This document shows positions 22,323 to 32,112 of a stretch of DNA of 64,000 bases, one piece after another. The translations under genes and the position numbers were made by a program. Numbering within the stretch: position 1 is the first letter of the stretch; the number at the start of each line of letters is the position of its first letter. A model generated the notes under the pieces. It ran no database searches and was not told where the DNA came from. It saw nothing but the letters and a program-made list of their open reading frames with translations. The stretch comes from Siphonodentalium dalli (lineage: Eukaryota > Mollusca > Scaphopoda > Gadilida > Siphonodentaliidae). The stretch covers positions 188,659,309 through 188,723,308 of the forward strand of contig CP136068.1 in the NCBI GenBank assembly GCA_032622095.1, written 5' to 3'.

Positions 22323-23384
22323 TTGTTTACGGCACTATGTGACCTGATGAAGATACATAAGACTAAAACTACAGCCTATAGACCATCGGCGAATGGGCAA
22401 TGTGAGAATCACAACAAGACCTTGATGGCAGCTGTTAGATGCTTTGTGGAGAAATGCCCAAATCAATGGGACAAGTACGTTTCTCAGATAGCTGGGGCAC
22501 TACGTTCATCTGTGAATCGATCCACAGGATTCACGCCGAACAAATTAATGTTGGGGAGGGAAGTGAACCATCCAGCTGCATTGATGTTCGGAGATCCCAG
22601 CCCGGGAGAAGAAGAAGTCCACGAGTATCTAAAGGTCTTGAGTAAGAATATCCGTGAGGCTCACGATATAGCAAGAAAAACTCTGGTAACCACGCAGAAG
22701 AAAATGAAGCGAGATTATGACACCAAAATATTACAGAAGGTATACCATCCTGGGGAATTAGTGTATATTTTGGACACAGCCGTCATAAAGGGAAAACCCA
22801 AGAAGCTTCAGCCGGTATGGAAAGGTCCGGGAATTGTGGTTGACCAGATAACACCCTTCTTGTATAAAGTCAAGTTGCAAAAGGCCCAATTCGTCACTAA
22901 TCACGACAAGATGAAGCTATGCCGGAACCGGGAAATCCCACCTTGGCTGAAGACCTTTGTGGATAATGGGTTCAGCTTGGGGGAGGTTGTGGATAGTTAT
23001 TCATCAGTCCTAAAGGGTAAAGGGAAAAAGGTGAGTCCGGACTGGCAGGGGCCGAAGATTATCACTCAGAAATTATCACCTTTTCTGTACGAGGCAAAAG
23101 ACCAAACCATCGTTAGTCGTCTTCTGCCTGACCGACTAAGAAAACACAAAGGTAAGATGCCGACATGGATAAAAGCCATCCGCAAGGAACTACCCATTTT
23201 GGGAACCAAGACGCGCTCCGAATATTGTTTCTGTAGAAAGCCGGACAAAGGAACATTTATGATTCAGTGTAACACCTGCGAAGAATGGTTTCATGGGCCT
23301 TGCGTGCGAATCTCCGAAGAAGACGCGAGACATCTGGATATTTACAGTTGTCGGAACTGCCTAAATCAAAGCGGAAAAACGTAG
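22323..23384 (+). CDS. Integrase C-terminal part with twin GPY/F modules and PHD finger
   Basis: Continuation of the integrase in the shifted frame. The catalytic Glu is in ANGQCENHNK near residue 29. Two tandem copies of a GPY/F-like module follow: about 158-208 ('PVWKGPGIVVDQITPFLY') and 233-285 ('PDWQGPKIITQKLSPFLY'). Each ends with a P.W.K signature, so the whole module looks duplicated. Residues 301-346 form a C4HC3 PHD finger (YCFCRKP, QCNTC, WFHGPC, YSCRNC). The aromatic Tyr and Trp and a Met correspond to the H3K4me3-reading cage in the PHF8/KDM7 type of PHD finger. Chromoviral integrases carry a chromodomain in this position; a PHD finger suggests targeting to active promoters (inference). 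Coding similarity begins upstream of the ATG at 22323, which is not a real start. Confidence 0.85.
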   Translation: MFTALCDLMKIHKTKTTAYRPSANGQCENHNKTLMAAVRCFVEKCPNQWDKYVSQIAGALRSSVNRSTGFTPNKLMLGREVNHPAALMFGDPSPGEEEVHEYLKVLSKNIREAHDIARKTLVTTQKKMKRDYDTKILQKVYHPGELVYILDTAVIKGKPKKLQPVWKGPGIVVDQITPFLYKVKLQKAQFVTNHDKMKLCRNREIPPWLKTFVDNGFSLGEVVDSYSSVLKGKGKKVSPDWQGPKIITQKLSPFLYEAKDQTIVSRLLPDRLRKHKGKMPTWIKAIRKELPILGTKTRSEYCFCRKPDKGTFMIQCNTCEEWFHGPCVRISEEDARHLDIYSCRNCLNQSGKT

Positions 23385-24951
23385 GGTTGAGCGCGGTTCA
23401 CTAAATCTCCGGACATGTTATCCCCGTGAATGCCTATCCGACTGGTAAAGCTTGTAACCAAATTAGATCCGTACGAGTTTATTGGTTAAGATAGGCTAGA
23501 TGAAAATGTAACAGGTAATGCCTGATGATCAGGTTTGCTATCAATTAAAGGGATATACGTAAATTAACCGGGGACCGGTAACGCCAAACAATCATTAATA
23601 CGTCAAAATTACAATCTTATTTGATATACGGTATCAAGGAATAGAGGTGGAATGGGCCCTTAAAGATGCCTTTGCTTTTCAGGCTCGAACACACGAGGAT
23701 TCCATCCATCTTCCAGTCTTCCGTCTTCCAGTTGTCCGTCTTCCAGTCTTCCGTAGCCACGCGTCGTCCATCCTCGCAAGTCTACAGTTTTCCAGTCTTC
23801 CGCTGCCACGAGTCTGAAATCTTCTGCGGCCACAAGCCTTCCGTCTTCCCATCTTCTGCTGTCAAAGTCTTCGGTTGTCAAACGTCTTTCAACTGCTCAC
23901 AGCACATAATATATGTGGGCTTCAAAACGTAACGACCCAACCTTCTTGAAACCTTCAACAGTCAGTATCTTCGAAGAAAATCAACCTTCTTGAAATCTTC
24001 AAGCGTCAGTATCTTCGAAGAAAATCAACCTTCTTGAAACCTTCAACAGTCAGTATCTTCGAAGAAAATCAACCTTCTTGAAATCTTCAAGCGTCAGTAT
24101 CTTCGAAGAAAATCAACCTTCTTGAAATCTTCAAGCGTCAGTATCTTCGAAGAAAATCAACCTTCTTGAAATCTTCAAGCGTCAGTATCTTCGAAGAAAA
24201 CCAATCTTCTTGAAAACGTCAAGCATCAGTATCTTCAAAGAAGATCACCCAACATCGTGTTAAGTAATCTGCATCAGCATCTTCAAAGAAGATCATCCAA
24301 CATCCAACATCTGCATCAGCATCAGTATCTTCGAAGAAGACCCTCCAGTTCCCGTTAAGTAGGATACATCGATGTCTTGAAAGAAAATCAGCTAAATTTC
24401 TGTTTAAACTGTTTAAAGTGACATTTAATCTGGACCATGTCTCTAAAGAAGATCGTCCACCTTCCGGTGAAAACTTATTGAAATTCATATTGTTACCTGG
24501 ATCAGCATCTCGAGAAAAGATCAGTATCAGTGTCAGAATAGTCACTCATAGCTGAGGCGTTGTCCATCTCAACACTCAAGCTGACCGCAGATCAGAGTTA
24601 CACTTTCCCGTGGTTCGTCAGTATCCAAATCTGGGCAGAAAGCTCTAATGTTGGTTGTATGATTGTGTCCCTATCTGTAGTTTTGGAGGATAATGAGTTT
24701 GCAGATTGTAATGAATTATTGAAAATTGGTAAAGAAATATTCTATATTAAGTTGTCATAAGGAGGTAATTTTAATATCTCATCGTAATAGGTCTTTTCGG
24801 TTAGGCTATTGGTATTGTTCTTCTGTTTACACGGTTAAAAAAATGTTGCCGTCGTAATTCAATCTCTTATGGGTACTGTATTTCCAAGATTGTTTTGATT
24901 ACCTTGATCTCCATCTCCCTAGTTCTTTGTAAAGTTTTTCCTCCCTAAAAT
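23385..24951 (+). other. Spacer between integrase and TatD ORF, with 44-bp tandem array
   Basis: No long open frame. The stretch 23938-24247 holds about seven copies of a 44-bp unit beginning 'caaccttcttgaaatcttca', alternating two variants in the first copies, then decaying. A TCTTCC/CCAGTC-rich stretch lies at 23690-23890. The spacer could hold a promoter or splice signals for the TatD ORF, since that ORF has its own ATG and no frame link with pol. Confidence 0.75.
23938..24247 (+). repeat. 44-bp minisatellite, about 7 copies
   Basis: The unit contains 'gtcagtatcttcgaagaaaa'. Copies 1-6 are nearly identical; copy 7 and the material beyond are diverged. Confidence 0.85.
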
Positions 24952-27900
24952 ATGGACGTGGATAAGGAAAATATCAGCCCTAGAAGGGATTGGCGCCCAA
25001 AATTGTCTATCACGGAGAGGGTCCAGAAGGCATGTCGCAACCACTCGTTGATGGATGTCACCACCTTGTTCAATGAGATTGGGTTTGATGATAACCTGCA
25101 CGCCCCTCAGATTGAGGATCTGACCCTGATGCAATATCGGCTCGCGGTGTACCAGAAAAACGCTCGATGGATCACGCGATGTAGACAAGATGCTAGACTA
25201 TTTTTGGATGATACCTGGATAGATAACAAGCTTCCAAGTCTCGACGGAAAACAGAAAATTTCTCGCCAGCGCCCGGCTACAAGACGCCCTACTGAAACAG
25301 AAACCATAGATACCAGAGATCACACCACCGTCCTTTATGAAATCTCTTCCTCTCGAAGAAACGACACCGAGGTTAGAAATTCCTCATATTCTTCCACGTC
25401 TTCCTCAGTAAAGCCACCGCCTTCCGCAGCATCATCTTCACAGTCATCCGTACTGCTTAACCAGGAGCAGCCTCCTTCTTCCAGACCTTCCGGTCAGAGA
25501 CCTGCCATACCTTCTGCGTCGATGTCTTCTTCCTCGTTAGATCAACCGTTGCGACCGTACCGCGTACTGCGACCACGCTCCGAAGCCGAAAGGAACCGGT
25601 CTCACTCACATCAAAGACAAAGTCATTCCTCTCATAGAGAATCTCGACAACCGCAGGGTGCATCTCGTGCAGATAGACGCCATTCACCACGTATTTCCAG
25701 AAACCATGGACGGCGGGACTCTAGGGCAACCATTCCCTATCGCCATTCTCCAGTAAGGAAATCTTCAATGCGCCACTCACCATATCCGAGATCTCAGGGG
25801 TCAGGGAGGGCACAGCCTTATGAACCACCCCTTCGAGAACGTCAACGTTCGGTCGCACCCTTTCGATCACATCAGGGTAACATGTCATTGCGGAGATCAA
25901 GGTCTTCTCCTTCTCGTAGGAATCCATCCAGTCTCGACTCGCGAGATATTGTGATTCCTTCAGCTCAGTCTTCTCGTAGGAATCCGCCCAGTCTCGACTC
26001 GCGAGATATTGGGATTCCTTCAGCTCAGTCTTTTCGTAGGAATCCGCCCCGTCTCGACTCCCGAGATATTGGGATTCCTTCATCTCAGTCTTCTTCCCAG
26101 AAGAATCAGTCTCGTCTCGACTCCCGAGACATTGGGATTCCTCCGTTTCAGTCTTCCCGGATAGACCCGTCTCGTCTTGACTCCCAGGATAGTGGGGTCC
26201 ATCCATCACCTTTTATCTTGCGGAATCCTCCCCGTCTCGAATCTCGAGGCTCTGAGGCTTCACCATTATATTCTTCTATTCTGAAGAATCCTCCCCGTCT
26301 CGAATCTCGAGGCTCTGAGGTTGCACCATTAAATAATTCTATTATGAGGAATTCGCCCAATCTCGATTCTCGAGATTCTGAGGGCCCATCATCATATTCT
26401 TCTGTTCTGGGGAACCTACCCCGTCTCGAATCCCGAGATTCTGAGGTTTCCAGTTTTAACGTCATGCCATTGACTGGGGGAGCTACGACAGAGATCAATA
26501 CCTCTGTTAAATCTACAGATTCTCGGGTAATTCTTCCCATGGAGTTACTGACTGAGGAAGTCAATTCTCTTCCTTCTTTGGAGACCTCTCTTGTTGAGCC
26601 AGGTGAGAAGCAGGTTAGCAGGAAAGTTCCACCTCGTAACGACACCAAGTGTCCTCTGTGCGGTCAACCGTCTAAGAAGATGAAACGGCATTGCATGGTC
26701 CATCATCTCCCTCAAACAGTCTGGGAATTTAGGACAGCAGATCAACCCCAACCGGAAGATTGGGAATTTCTTTTGCTCTTCCTTGCTAAACGTCTTAACT
26801 GTAGTCTCGCGGAGTTGATTGGAAAGTGTAACAACAGCTCCGTAAGGATGCCGTCTTCAAGCATCACACCCGATTGTTTGACCATGATGGCAGAATTTCA
26901 GTCTTTTCTTCACACACAGTATGATTGGCCAGTGGTGGACAAGTTTTCTCTCCATCCCATAAACTCTGTGGCCGTGCTTCTGCACTGGAGACCTCTTTGC
27001 AATTTACTACTCCAAATTCCCCTGGAGGGACAGAAGAGTTTTCGTAATCTTTGCCCAGGTCGCCTTTGCAATTTTGTAACCAGATCTGGGAAAGCTCGAC
27101 TGAACCAGCAGCATCTGACCGCTGAATTGAACCTGACCAGTGTAAAGAAGTCCGATGGAGTACCCATATCCACGAAGAAGAAACCGGTTTATCCGAATCT
27201 CCACATCCAGATATCAGGCGAGTCTTTTCCACCGCCCCATAAACTCCAGATAGAATGCGGACCTCCCCGGATTGTCAGCTGTTCCCCTCCAACTGCAGAT
27301 CCTGCGATTTCAACGCTCCCCCCACCTTCTGAGGTTAAGATCAGCCACTCAACAGGTTCTGACAAGACTGTTCCACCTGTCCCGCAACCACCAATCTACA
27401 CTCCAGATGCTGTTTCTACAGTTCTGGATCCAGGTGTACTTACTGTGGATGCTGTACGGACAGTTCCGATTCTCTCGGAATCTCCCACTGGGTCAATGGA
27501 CACGACCCTGGTTCTGGGAAGTGACCCTCCCCTTACACCGGAGGTCAGCGACTCTGCCAACGCGGATAGTATTCTTGGGAGCCCGTCAGGCCAGTGGCCT
27601 CCCCTCAGTGTTCCGCAGAATAGGATCAGCCGAATCACTCTTCCTATTCTTCCCCCACCTCGGGATTTTGGGCTAGCTAGAATGGCTGTAGATTCACACT
27701 TCCATTTAGATCGCTTGCATGATTGTCTTAGAGGCTATCCGAAATTTGACATAGACGACATGCTCCAATATCGACCTTCGCCGTTCCCGACGACTCCTAT
27801 CAACCTTATAGGTGGAGTGATGATCTTCTGTGATCCCTCCACTTACCCGGTTGATATCCGTGTTGATACCCCGTTTAAGACGGCCGTTGGTCTCCATCCA

Positions 27901-28515
27901 AAGAAAGCCGGTCTTTATTCATCTTACCATAAACGTCTCGATGAATTGTTTGCACATCCCGGTACGGTCGCAATTGGCGAAATTGGACTGGACCGGACTA
28001 TGGCACCTAGCTACTGGGAGCAACAAGATTCTGTCTTGAGGGATATCGTCAAGTCTGCAGTACTATATCAGAAGCCCATAGTTCTTCATTTACGAGGTCT
28101 TGCGAATTTCCCTGCTGATGTCTATGCCCGAGGACACAAGATTGTTTCCGACGTCTGTCCTCCTAACCAACTAATTCATCTTCACTGCTGCTTCAATGCT
28201 GGCGTGGAGGAGTTCCAACAGTGGAGCAACTCTTTTCCCCATTGCTACTTTGGTTTTACGGCTGCTGTGACATTTTTCAACGCGTCTCAGAAAAGGGCGT
28301 TGCAAGCCATACCTTCTTCCCGTCTTTTGTTGGAAACAGACTCTCCCTACTTTGGTCAACCTTGGGGAGCCGAAATCAGTAGCCCCGCCTATATTGGAAA
28401 TGTTGCGCGAGTCGTCTCCGACATCCGGAACGAAAGTCTTCAGGACATCTTACAAGCAACGATTCTGAATACTAGCCGGTTTTACGGAACACCTGTTCCG
28501 GGGAACTTCCTTTAA
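24952..28515 (+). CDS. TatD-family metal-dependent nuclease with zinc-finger and Ser/Arg-rich N-terminus
   Basis: 1187 residues. The N-terminal 90 residues look globular. A Ser/Arg/Pro-rich region follows, with about nine 20-residue repeats of the NPPRLDSRDIGIPS type (about 320-500). A C2H2-like finger is at about 567-586 (KCPLCG...HCMVHH). A region without recognised similarity continues to about 905. The C-terminal 277 residues are a complete TatD domain with every metal-binding position: HFH (916, 918), LHP (982), GEIG (Glu 1010), VLHLRG (His 1046), LIHLHCC (1076-1078) and ETDSP (Asp 1130). TatD enzymes are Mg-dependent DNases; here a role in processing element DNA or host DNA is inferred. 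It sits between pol and the polypurine tract, on the pol strand, so it belongs to the element rather than the host. Length far exceeds a plain TatD (about 270 residues). A vertebrate TATDN2-like layout (long N-terminus plus TatD) is the nearest comparison. Confidence 0.88.
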   Translation: MDVDKENISPRRDWRPKLSITERVQKACRNHSLMDVTTLFNEIGFDDNLHAPQIEDLTLMQYRLAVYQKNARWITRCRQDARLFLDDTWIDNKLPSLDGKQKISRQRPATRRPTETETIDTRDHTTVLYEISSSRRNDTEVRNSSYSSTSSSVKPPPSAASSSQSSVLLNQEQPPSSRPSGQRPAIPSASMSSSSLDQPLRPYRVLRPRSEAERNRSHSHQRQSHSSHRESRQPQGASRADRRHSPRISRNHGRRDSRATIPYRHSPVRKSSMRHSPYPRSQGSGRAQPYEPPLRERQRSVAPFRSHQGNMSLRRSRSSPSRRNPSSLDSRDIVIPSAQSSRRNPPSLDSRDIGIPSAQSFRRNPPRLDSRDIGIPSSQSSSQKNQSRLDSRDIGIPPFQSSRIDPSRLDSQDSGVHPSPFILRNPPRLESRGSEASPLYSSILKNPPRLESRGSEVAPLNNSIMRNSPNLDSRDSEGPSSYSSVLGNLPRLESRDSEVSSFNVMPLTGGATTEINTSVKSTDSRVILPMELLTEEVNSLPSLETSLVEPGEKQVSRKVPPRNDTKCPLCGQPSKKMKRHCMVHHLPQTVWEFRTADQPQPEDWEFLLLFLAKRLNCSLAELIGKCNNSSVRMPSSSITPDCLTMMAEFQSFLHTQYDWPVVDKFSLHPINSVAVLLHWRPLCNLLLQIPLEGQKSFRNLCPGRLCNFVTRSGKARLNQQHLTAELNLTSVKKSDGVPISTKKKPVYPNLHIQISGESFPPPHKLQIECGPPRIVSCSPPTADPAISTLPPPSEVKISHSTGSDKTVPPVPQPPIYTPDAVSTVLDPGVLTVDAVRTVPILSESPTGSMDTTLVLGSDPPLTPEVSDSANADSILGSPSGQWPPLSVPQNRISRITLPILPPPRDFGLARMAVDSHFHLDRLHDCLRGYPKFDIDDMLQYRPSPFPTTPINLIGGVMIFCDPSTYPVDIRVDTPFKTAVGLHPKKAGLYSSYHKRLDELFAHPGTVAIGEIGLDRTMAPSYWEQQDSVLRDIVKSAVLYQKPIVLHLRGLANFPADVYARGHKIVSDVCPPNQLIHLHCCFNAGVEEFQQWSNSFPHCYFGFTAAVTFFNASQKRALQAIPSSRLLLETDSPYFGQPWGAEISSPAYIGNVARVVSDIRNESLQDILQATILNTSRFYGTPVPGNFL

Positions 28516-30530
28516 TATTCTCTCCCTCAGTCGGGACCAATCGCCACATCGGCGTTTCTTTGTGTATTATATTGTAATGTTTCAACTAGCCGGACCGATG
28601 ATGTAATCATCATTCCTATTTTTCATGGTAGAATTATCATCTTCCCCTTTAGTAGAATTCCTGTATATATTCTGGAACTTCTCTTGGACTAGACGGACCC
28701 ATCATGATTCCTGTTTTCAATAATGTTGGAAACCAATTAATTTGTTAAATGTTTGAGTATTCTTCCATGTATTTCCCCGTAGGCTCCCTAAACAAGTCTG
28801 AGGTGACTGAATCAAATTGGATAGTATTGTTGGGTGTATGGAAGCAATCACGAGTATCTGTATTGTTTATTTAGTCAGGAAGTAATAATGGGATTCTATA
28901 TTCATAAGTTAACATGGTTTATTATAAAGTATTATATAGCACATTAAGTTTGTCAAGTTGAAACTAAACAGAGCCCCTATTCTATTTAACACAGAGGTTA
29001 TTAATCACATTAATTCATAAGTAAGCATAATAAATGGTAATTTCCACCTGTCAGCCATGGTGTCAGAAAGAGTGCGTCTTTCTTGTTCAGTGTCCAGTTC
29101 TGTTTCCTCTGTCTTTGGAGATACAGGGAGTCCTTTCTACATCCATATTTCGGCCAGGCCAACTGGACATCTTTTCTTAACCACACCACTGTCTTTATGC
29201 TATTTTTGGCACTACAACGCGGGGATCCGTGTTTGCTTCGTCGCCAATGAAACCAAACAGGACATTGTATTCAGGTTTAACATCATGGTTTATTCTATCA
29301 TACATTGTCACAATTCAGTATAATCAAGATGTCAGCCAAATAGGTGTTGTCTTCTTCGCGTTCAGAAGAATGAATGAAAACAGGACATTGTATTGTCTAT
29401 AACATGGTTTATTATAATAGCAAGATGTCACAATGCATGATAACACAAGATGTCAGCCAAATAGGTGCTTCTTGCTCGGTATTCAGTTCTGTTCTAAAAT
29501 AATAAAAGGAATCTACTCTCTGTATATAATATGGTCAATAAAGTAATAGGACATTGAATTCTCTATTTAACCTAATTCGTTATAATAGCAAGAATGGGTC
29601 TTGCTCGGTCAGCGATCAGTTATGTTTTGTCATACTGGGTCGCTAAGATTTTGTAAATATGTTATGAGTTTGTCTGATCCGGCCCGAGGAACTATTGTAG
29701 ATGCGAGTTTCTCGTTCTGCTGGTCCTCCTTGGTATTGAGCTTGTCCTTTTCGCTGAGAAGAAGTCTTCATTCTCCTTGTCTGACAGCCTTGCCCAACCA
29801 GATGCCGGCCTGGAAGCGAGCACATCGTTCCATATATTCTTTGTTTAATGCACTCGAGAGAGGAAACAGCTCCACAACAATCTTGGGTAACGAGGTCACC
29901 CGACCCAGACTGACATGAGAAATGAACCCCAAATGAAGACTTCCTAGTCTGATGTAGTGGTTCTATATATCATCTTTGTCACCATAATCCGTCCGAACCA
30001 AGATCGATACGAGAAATGAACCCCAAATGAAGACTTCCTGGTCTGAGGTAGTGGTTCTCTATATCGTCTTTGCCGCCTCAATCCGTCCGAACCATGACTA
30101 ACCCAGGAAAGGAATCTCGATGAAGACTCTTGGGTCTGATGTATTGATTCCCTGTATCGTCTATGCCACCATAATTCGCAAATCACAACGAATAGCAAAG
30201 GCACTAGTCTAGTTGGAAGGATCAGGGCCCTGATGACGACGGTCGGCGTCTACCCGAAGATTTAAGCTGAGTAGAATCCTCAAGGGAGCATCATGTTGTA
30301 CATATGTATATTCTGCATTATTTCCTGTCCCACGGAGCATCCGAATAAACTCATTCTTCCACGGAGCATCCGAATAAACTCATTTCGTCCGCTGAGCGTT
30401 CCAGAAAATTCAACCCTTCTACGAAGCATCCGGCGGGACTCATTTCTTCTATGGAGCATCCGGGGTCTTTCATTTCTTCAATTCAGATGTCTGGTTTATC
30501 TCATTCCACCGGAGATGGAGCCAATTCTTC
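28516..30530 (+). other. 3' untranslated region with three tandem arrays
   Basis: Array 1 (about 28900-29620) has units with 'atggtttattataatag' and 'gatgtcagccaaataggtg', roughly 110-130 bp. Array 2 (about 29913-30185) has three units of about 90 bp with 'aatgaaccccaaatgaagac'. Array 3 (about 30330-30475) has about five units near 31 bp with 'cggagcatccgaataaact'. The short frames inside (29057-29323, 29601-29918) follow the repeats and show no domain. Confidence 0.7.
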
Positions 30531-30544
30531 AAAGTGAGGGGGAA
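30531..30544 (+). other. Polypurine tract
   Basis: AAAGTGAGGGGGAA lies directly before TGTAGCGG, the LTR start. The same tract on the minus strand at 19554-19567 precedes the complete 3' LTR. It primes plus-strand synthesis and fixes the true LTR orientation. Confidence 0.85.
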
Positions 30545-30666
30545 TGTAGCGGTTTTGGCCTCTTGTTCCACCGAGATCCTCCGGAAACCCACGGAGATGT
30601 ATCTACACCACTCGGAACGACTCACGTGACCCGACTCTTCCCGAAGGTGACGTCATCCGGGAATTC
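30545..30666 (+). repeat. Partial U3 (first 122 bp of an LTR), inverted copy
   Basis: Matches the start of the LTR up to 'gggaattc' and then switches to the reverse complement of the pol start. The bases TTC are shared at the joint. This is the right inversion joint. Confidence 0.9.
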
Positions 30667-32112
30667 CGCTGAACGATTGTATAAATCCATCAGATGTTCT
30701 GGGATTTTGTACGGTTCTGTTCCGACTCGCACTGCTGATACACTGGCGCCGCCGTCACAGCGCAATACTTCCACCTCAGATGCTGCGGCGATAACTTGCC
30801 CTCGCTTGAATTTAATATATCTCTCTGAAGTGTTGACGAGACAGATCACTGGGGTTTTCCCGGCACTGTGAACAGTTCTCGGAATGATGATACTAGGATG
30901 CTCCGTTCCTTCCAGGATGTATGGTTTGAGATTTTCGGCCATGACACCCTGGCACAAGCGCACCTGACCTGGAGGTACCACAGTCGCCTTGGAAACTCGT
31001 ACTTGGATTTGTCCATCATGGGCAGCATCCCCTAAGCGTTCCATTTTGATAGTGATTCCCCCCAATTCGATAATATCCCGGTCTAGGTTTATACGGGCAG
31101 AATGTTTCTTCATGAAATCCAACCCCAACAGCATATCATCGCCCACGGGAGCAACATATAAGGGGTGGCTGTATGTTTTTCCCCCTATTAGCAAGTTGGT
31201 CGGCTGGGTGATCCACGCATTCATGCATAAATTCCTGCCTGCCGTATGCATCTTCGCCTTTTTCTGGATGTCAGGTGGTTTCTCCAGCCTCTTGAAAGCC
31301 TTATCCGATATGATGGTTACTTCTGCACCACTATCAACAACGGCATTCAATCTGCTCCCATTGATTTCTACTGGGATGTACAGCATGGTTCCCCTAACTT
31401 GTTGGATCGTGAATTCAACGGGTAATTCTTCGTTGTTTAGCGTACCCGGAGATGGTTCGCTAGGCTGAGCGATTTCCAATTCTGGGGAATCTACCAGATC
31501 CGTTTCATCGTGATCCTCTGAGTTCCCCATCTCGTTGATCTCAGCCTTTCTTTGACTAGGGGGTCCACTCATGCTGTTAGCTGGCATGATCCATTCTGTT
31601 TTCTCTTCCGATAGGATTTCGTCGTCACCCTTCCACGAGTTTTCTTCGACTTGCTCTACCCCTCTACCAGTCGTGGGTATTTCGTCCCTTGCGTCACCTA
31701 TCGGTTCCTTCCTAGGTTCTGGTCTACTCCACTTATTTCTTTCATTGGCAGATATCAAGATAGGCCCACTCATGTCCCTATCCTCCTGGTAAGCCGGCTG
31801 AGCATCGGATAACGATGCATCGTCCAGCTTCACCATTGGGCTAGGGCGGTTTGATGTACCTACCTCGTTCCCGGGCTTGCTCACAACTTCTTTGAACCCA
31901 CTACCTGTTTGGTCAGAGTCAACATCGAACATCGATGCATTGAACTCTTCGTCCTCCAGGCTATAAGTTCTACAACTTGGTTGTGCCTTACCCTCTCTAC
32001 TTATAATGGAGCTTCCACGTTCTGAAGGCTTGTTGTCTTTGCTTGGGCCTTCTTTGATTCGGGTCGTTTCTAGGCCTCGATGGACGACCCGCTCTCGTTT
32101 AACTCCTCGTTC
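30664..32112 (-). CDS. pro: Retropepsin protease and start of Pol, cut by the inversion
   Basis: The frame is open from 32112; the first ATG is at 31932, but entry is more likely by -1 frameshift from gag. About 190 acidic, Pro/Ser-rich linker residues precede a retropepsin-like domain: VVDSGAEVTIIS holds the catalytic Asp (DSG), 'HTAGRN' follows, and 'DMLLGLDFM' is the matching C-terminal strand. After this the frame runs into the pol N-terminus. At 30664 it meets the inversion joint; the remaining codons to 30622 come from the LTR and are not native. The missing continuation is on the plus strand from 19607, sharing 135 identical bases with this end. Protease would cleave Gag and Gag-Pol. 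Confidence 0.85.

Larger units (their letters stand above)
30492..30798. repeat. Right inversion joint with inverted duplications
   Basis: Counterpart of the left joint: 175 bp of UTR-PPT-U3 followed by 135 bp of reversed pol start, overlapping by 3 bp of microhomology. Both blocks look identical to their left partners. Confidence 0.9.

Noticed and set aside
23938-24247. CRISPR-like array
   Set aside because: Units are contiguous with no unique spacers, in a eukaryotic retroelement.
25721-26648. Minus-strand frames of 162 and 166 residues
   Set aside because: Antisense shadows of the TatD ORF repeat region.
30293-30871. 192-residue plus-strand frame with 'cggagcatccg' repeats
   Set aside because: It crosses the 3' UTR array, the PPT, U3 and the inversion joint; it is a by-product of the rearrangement.
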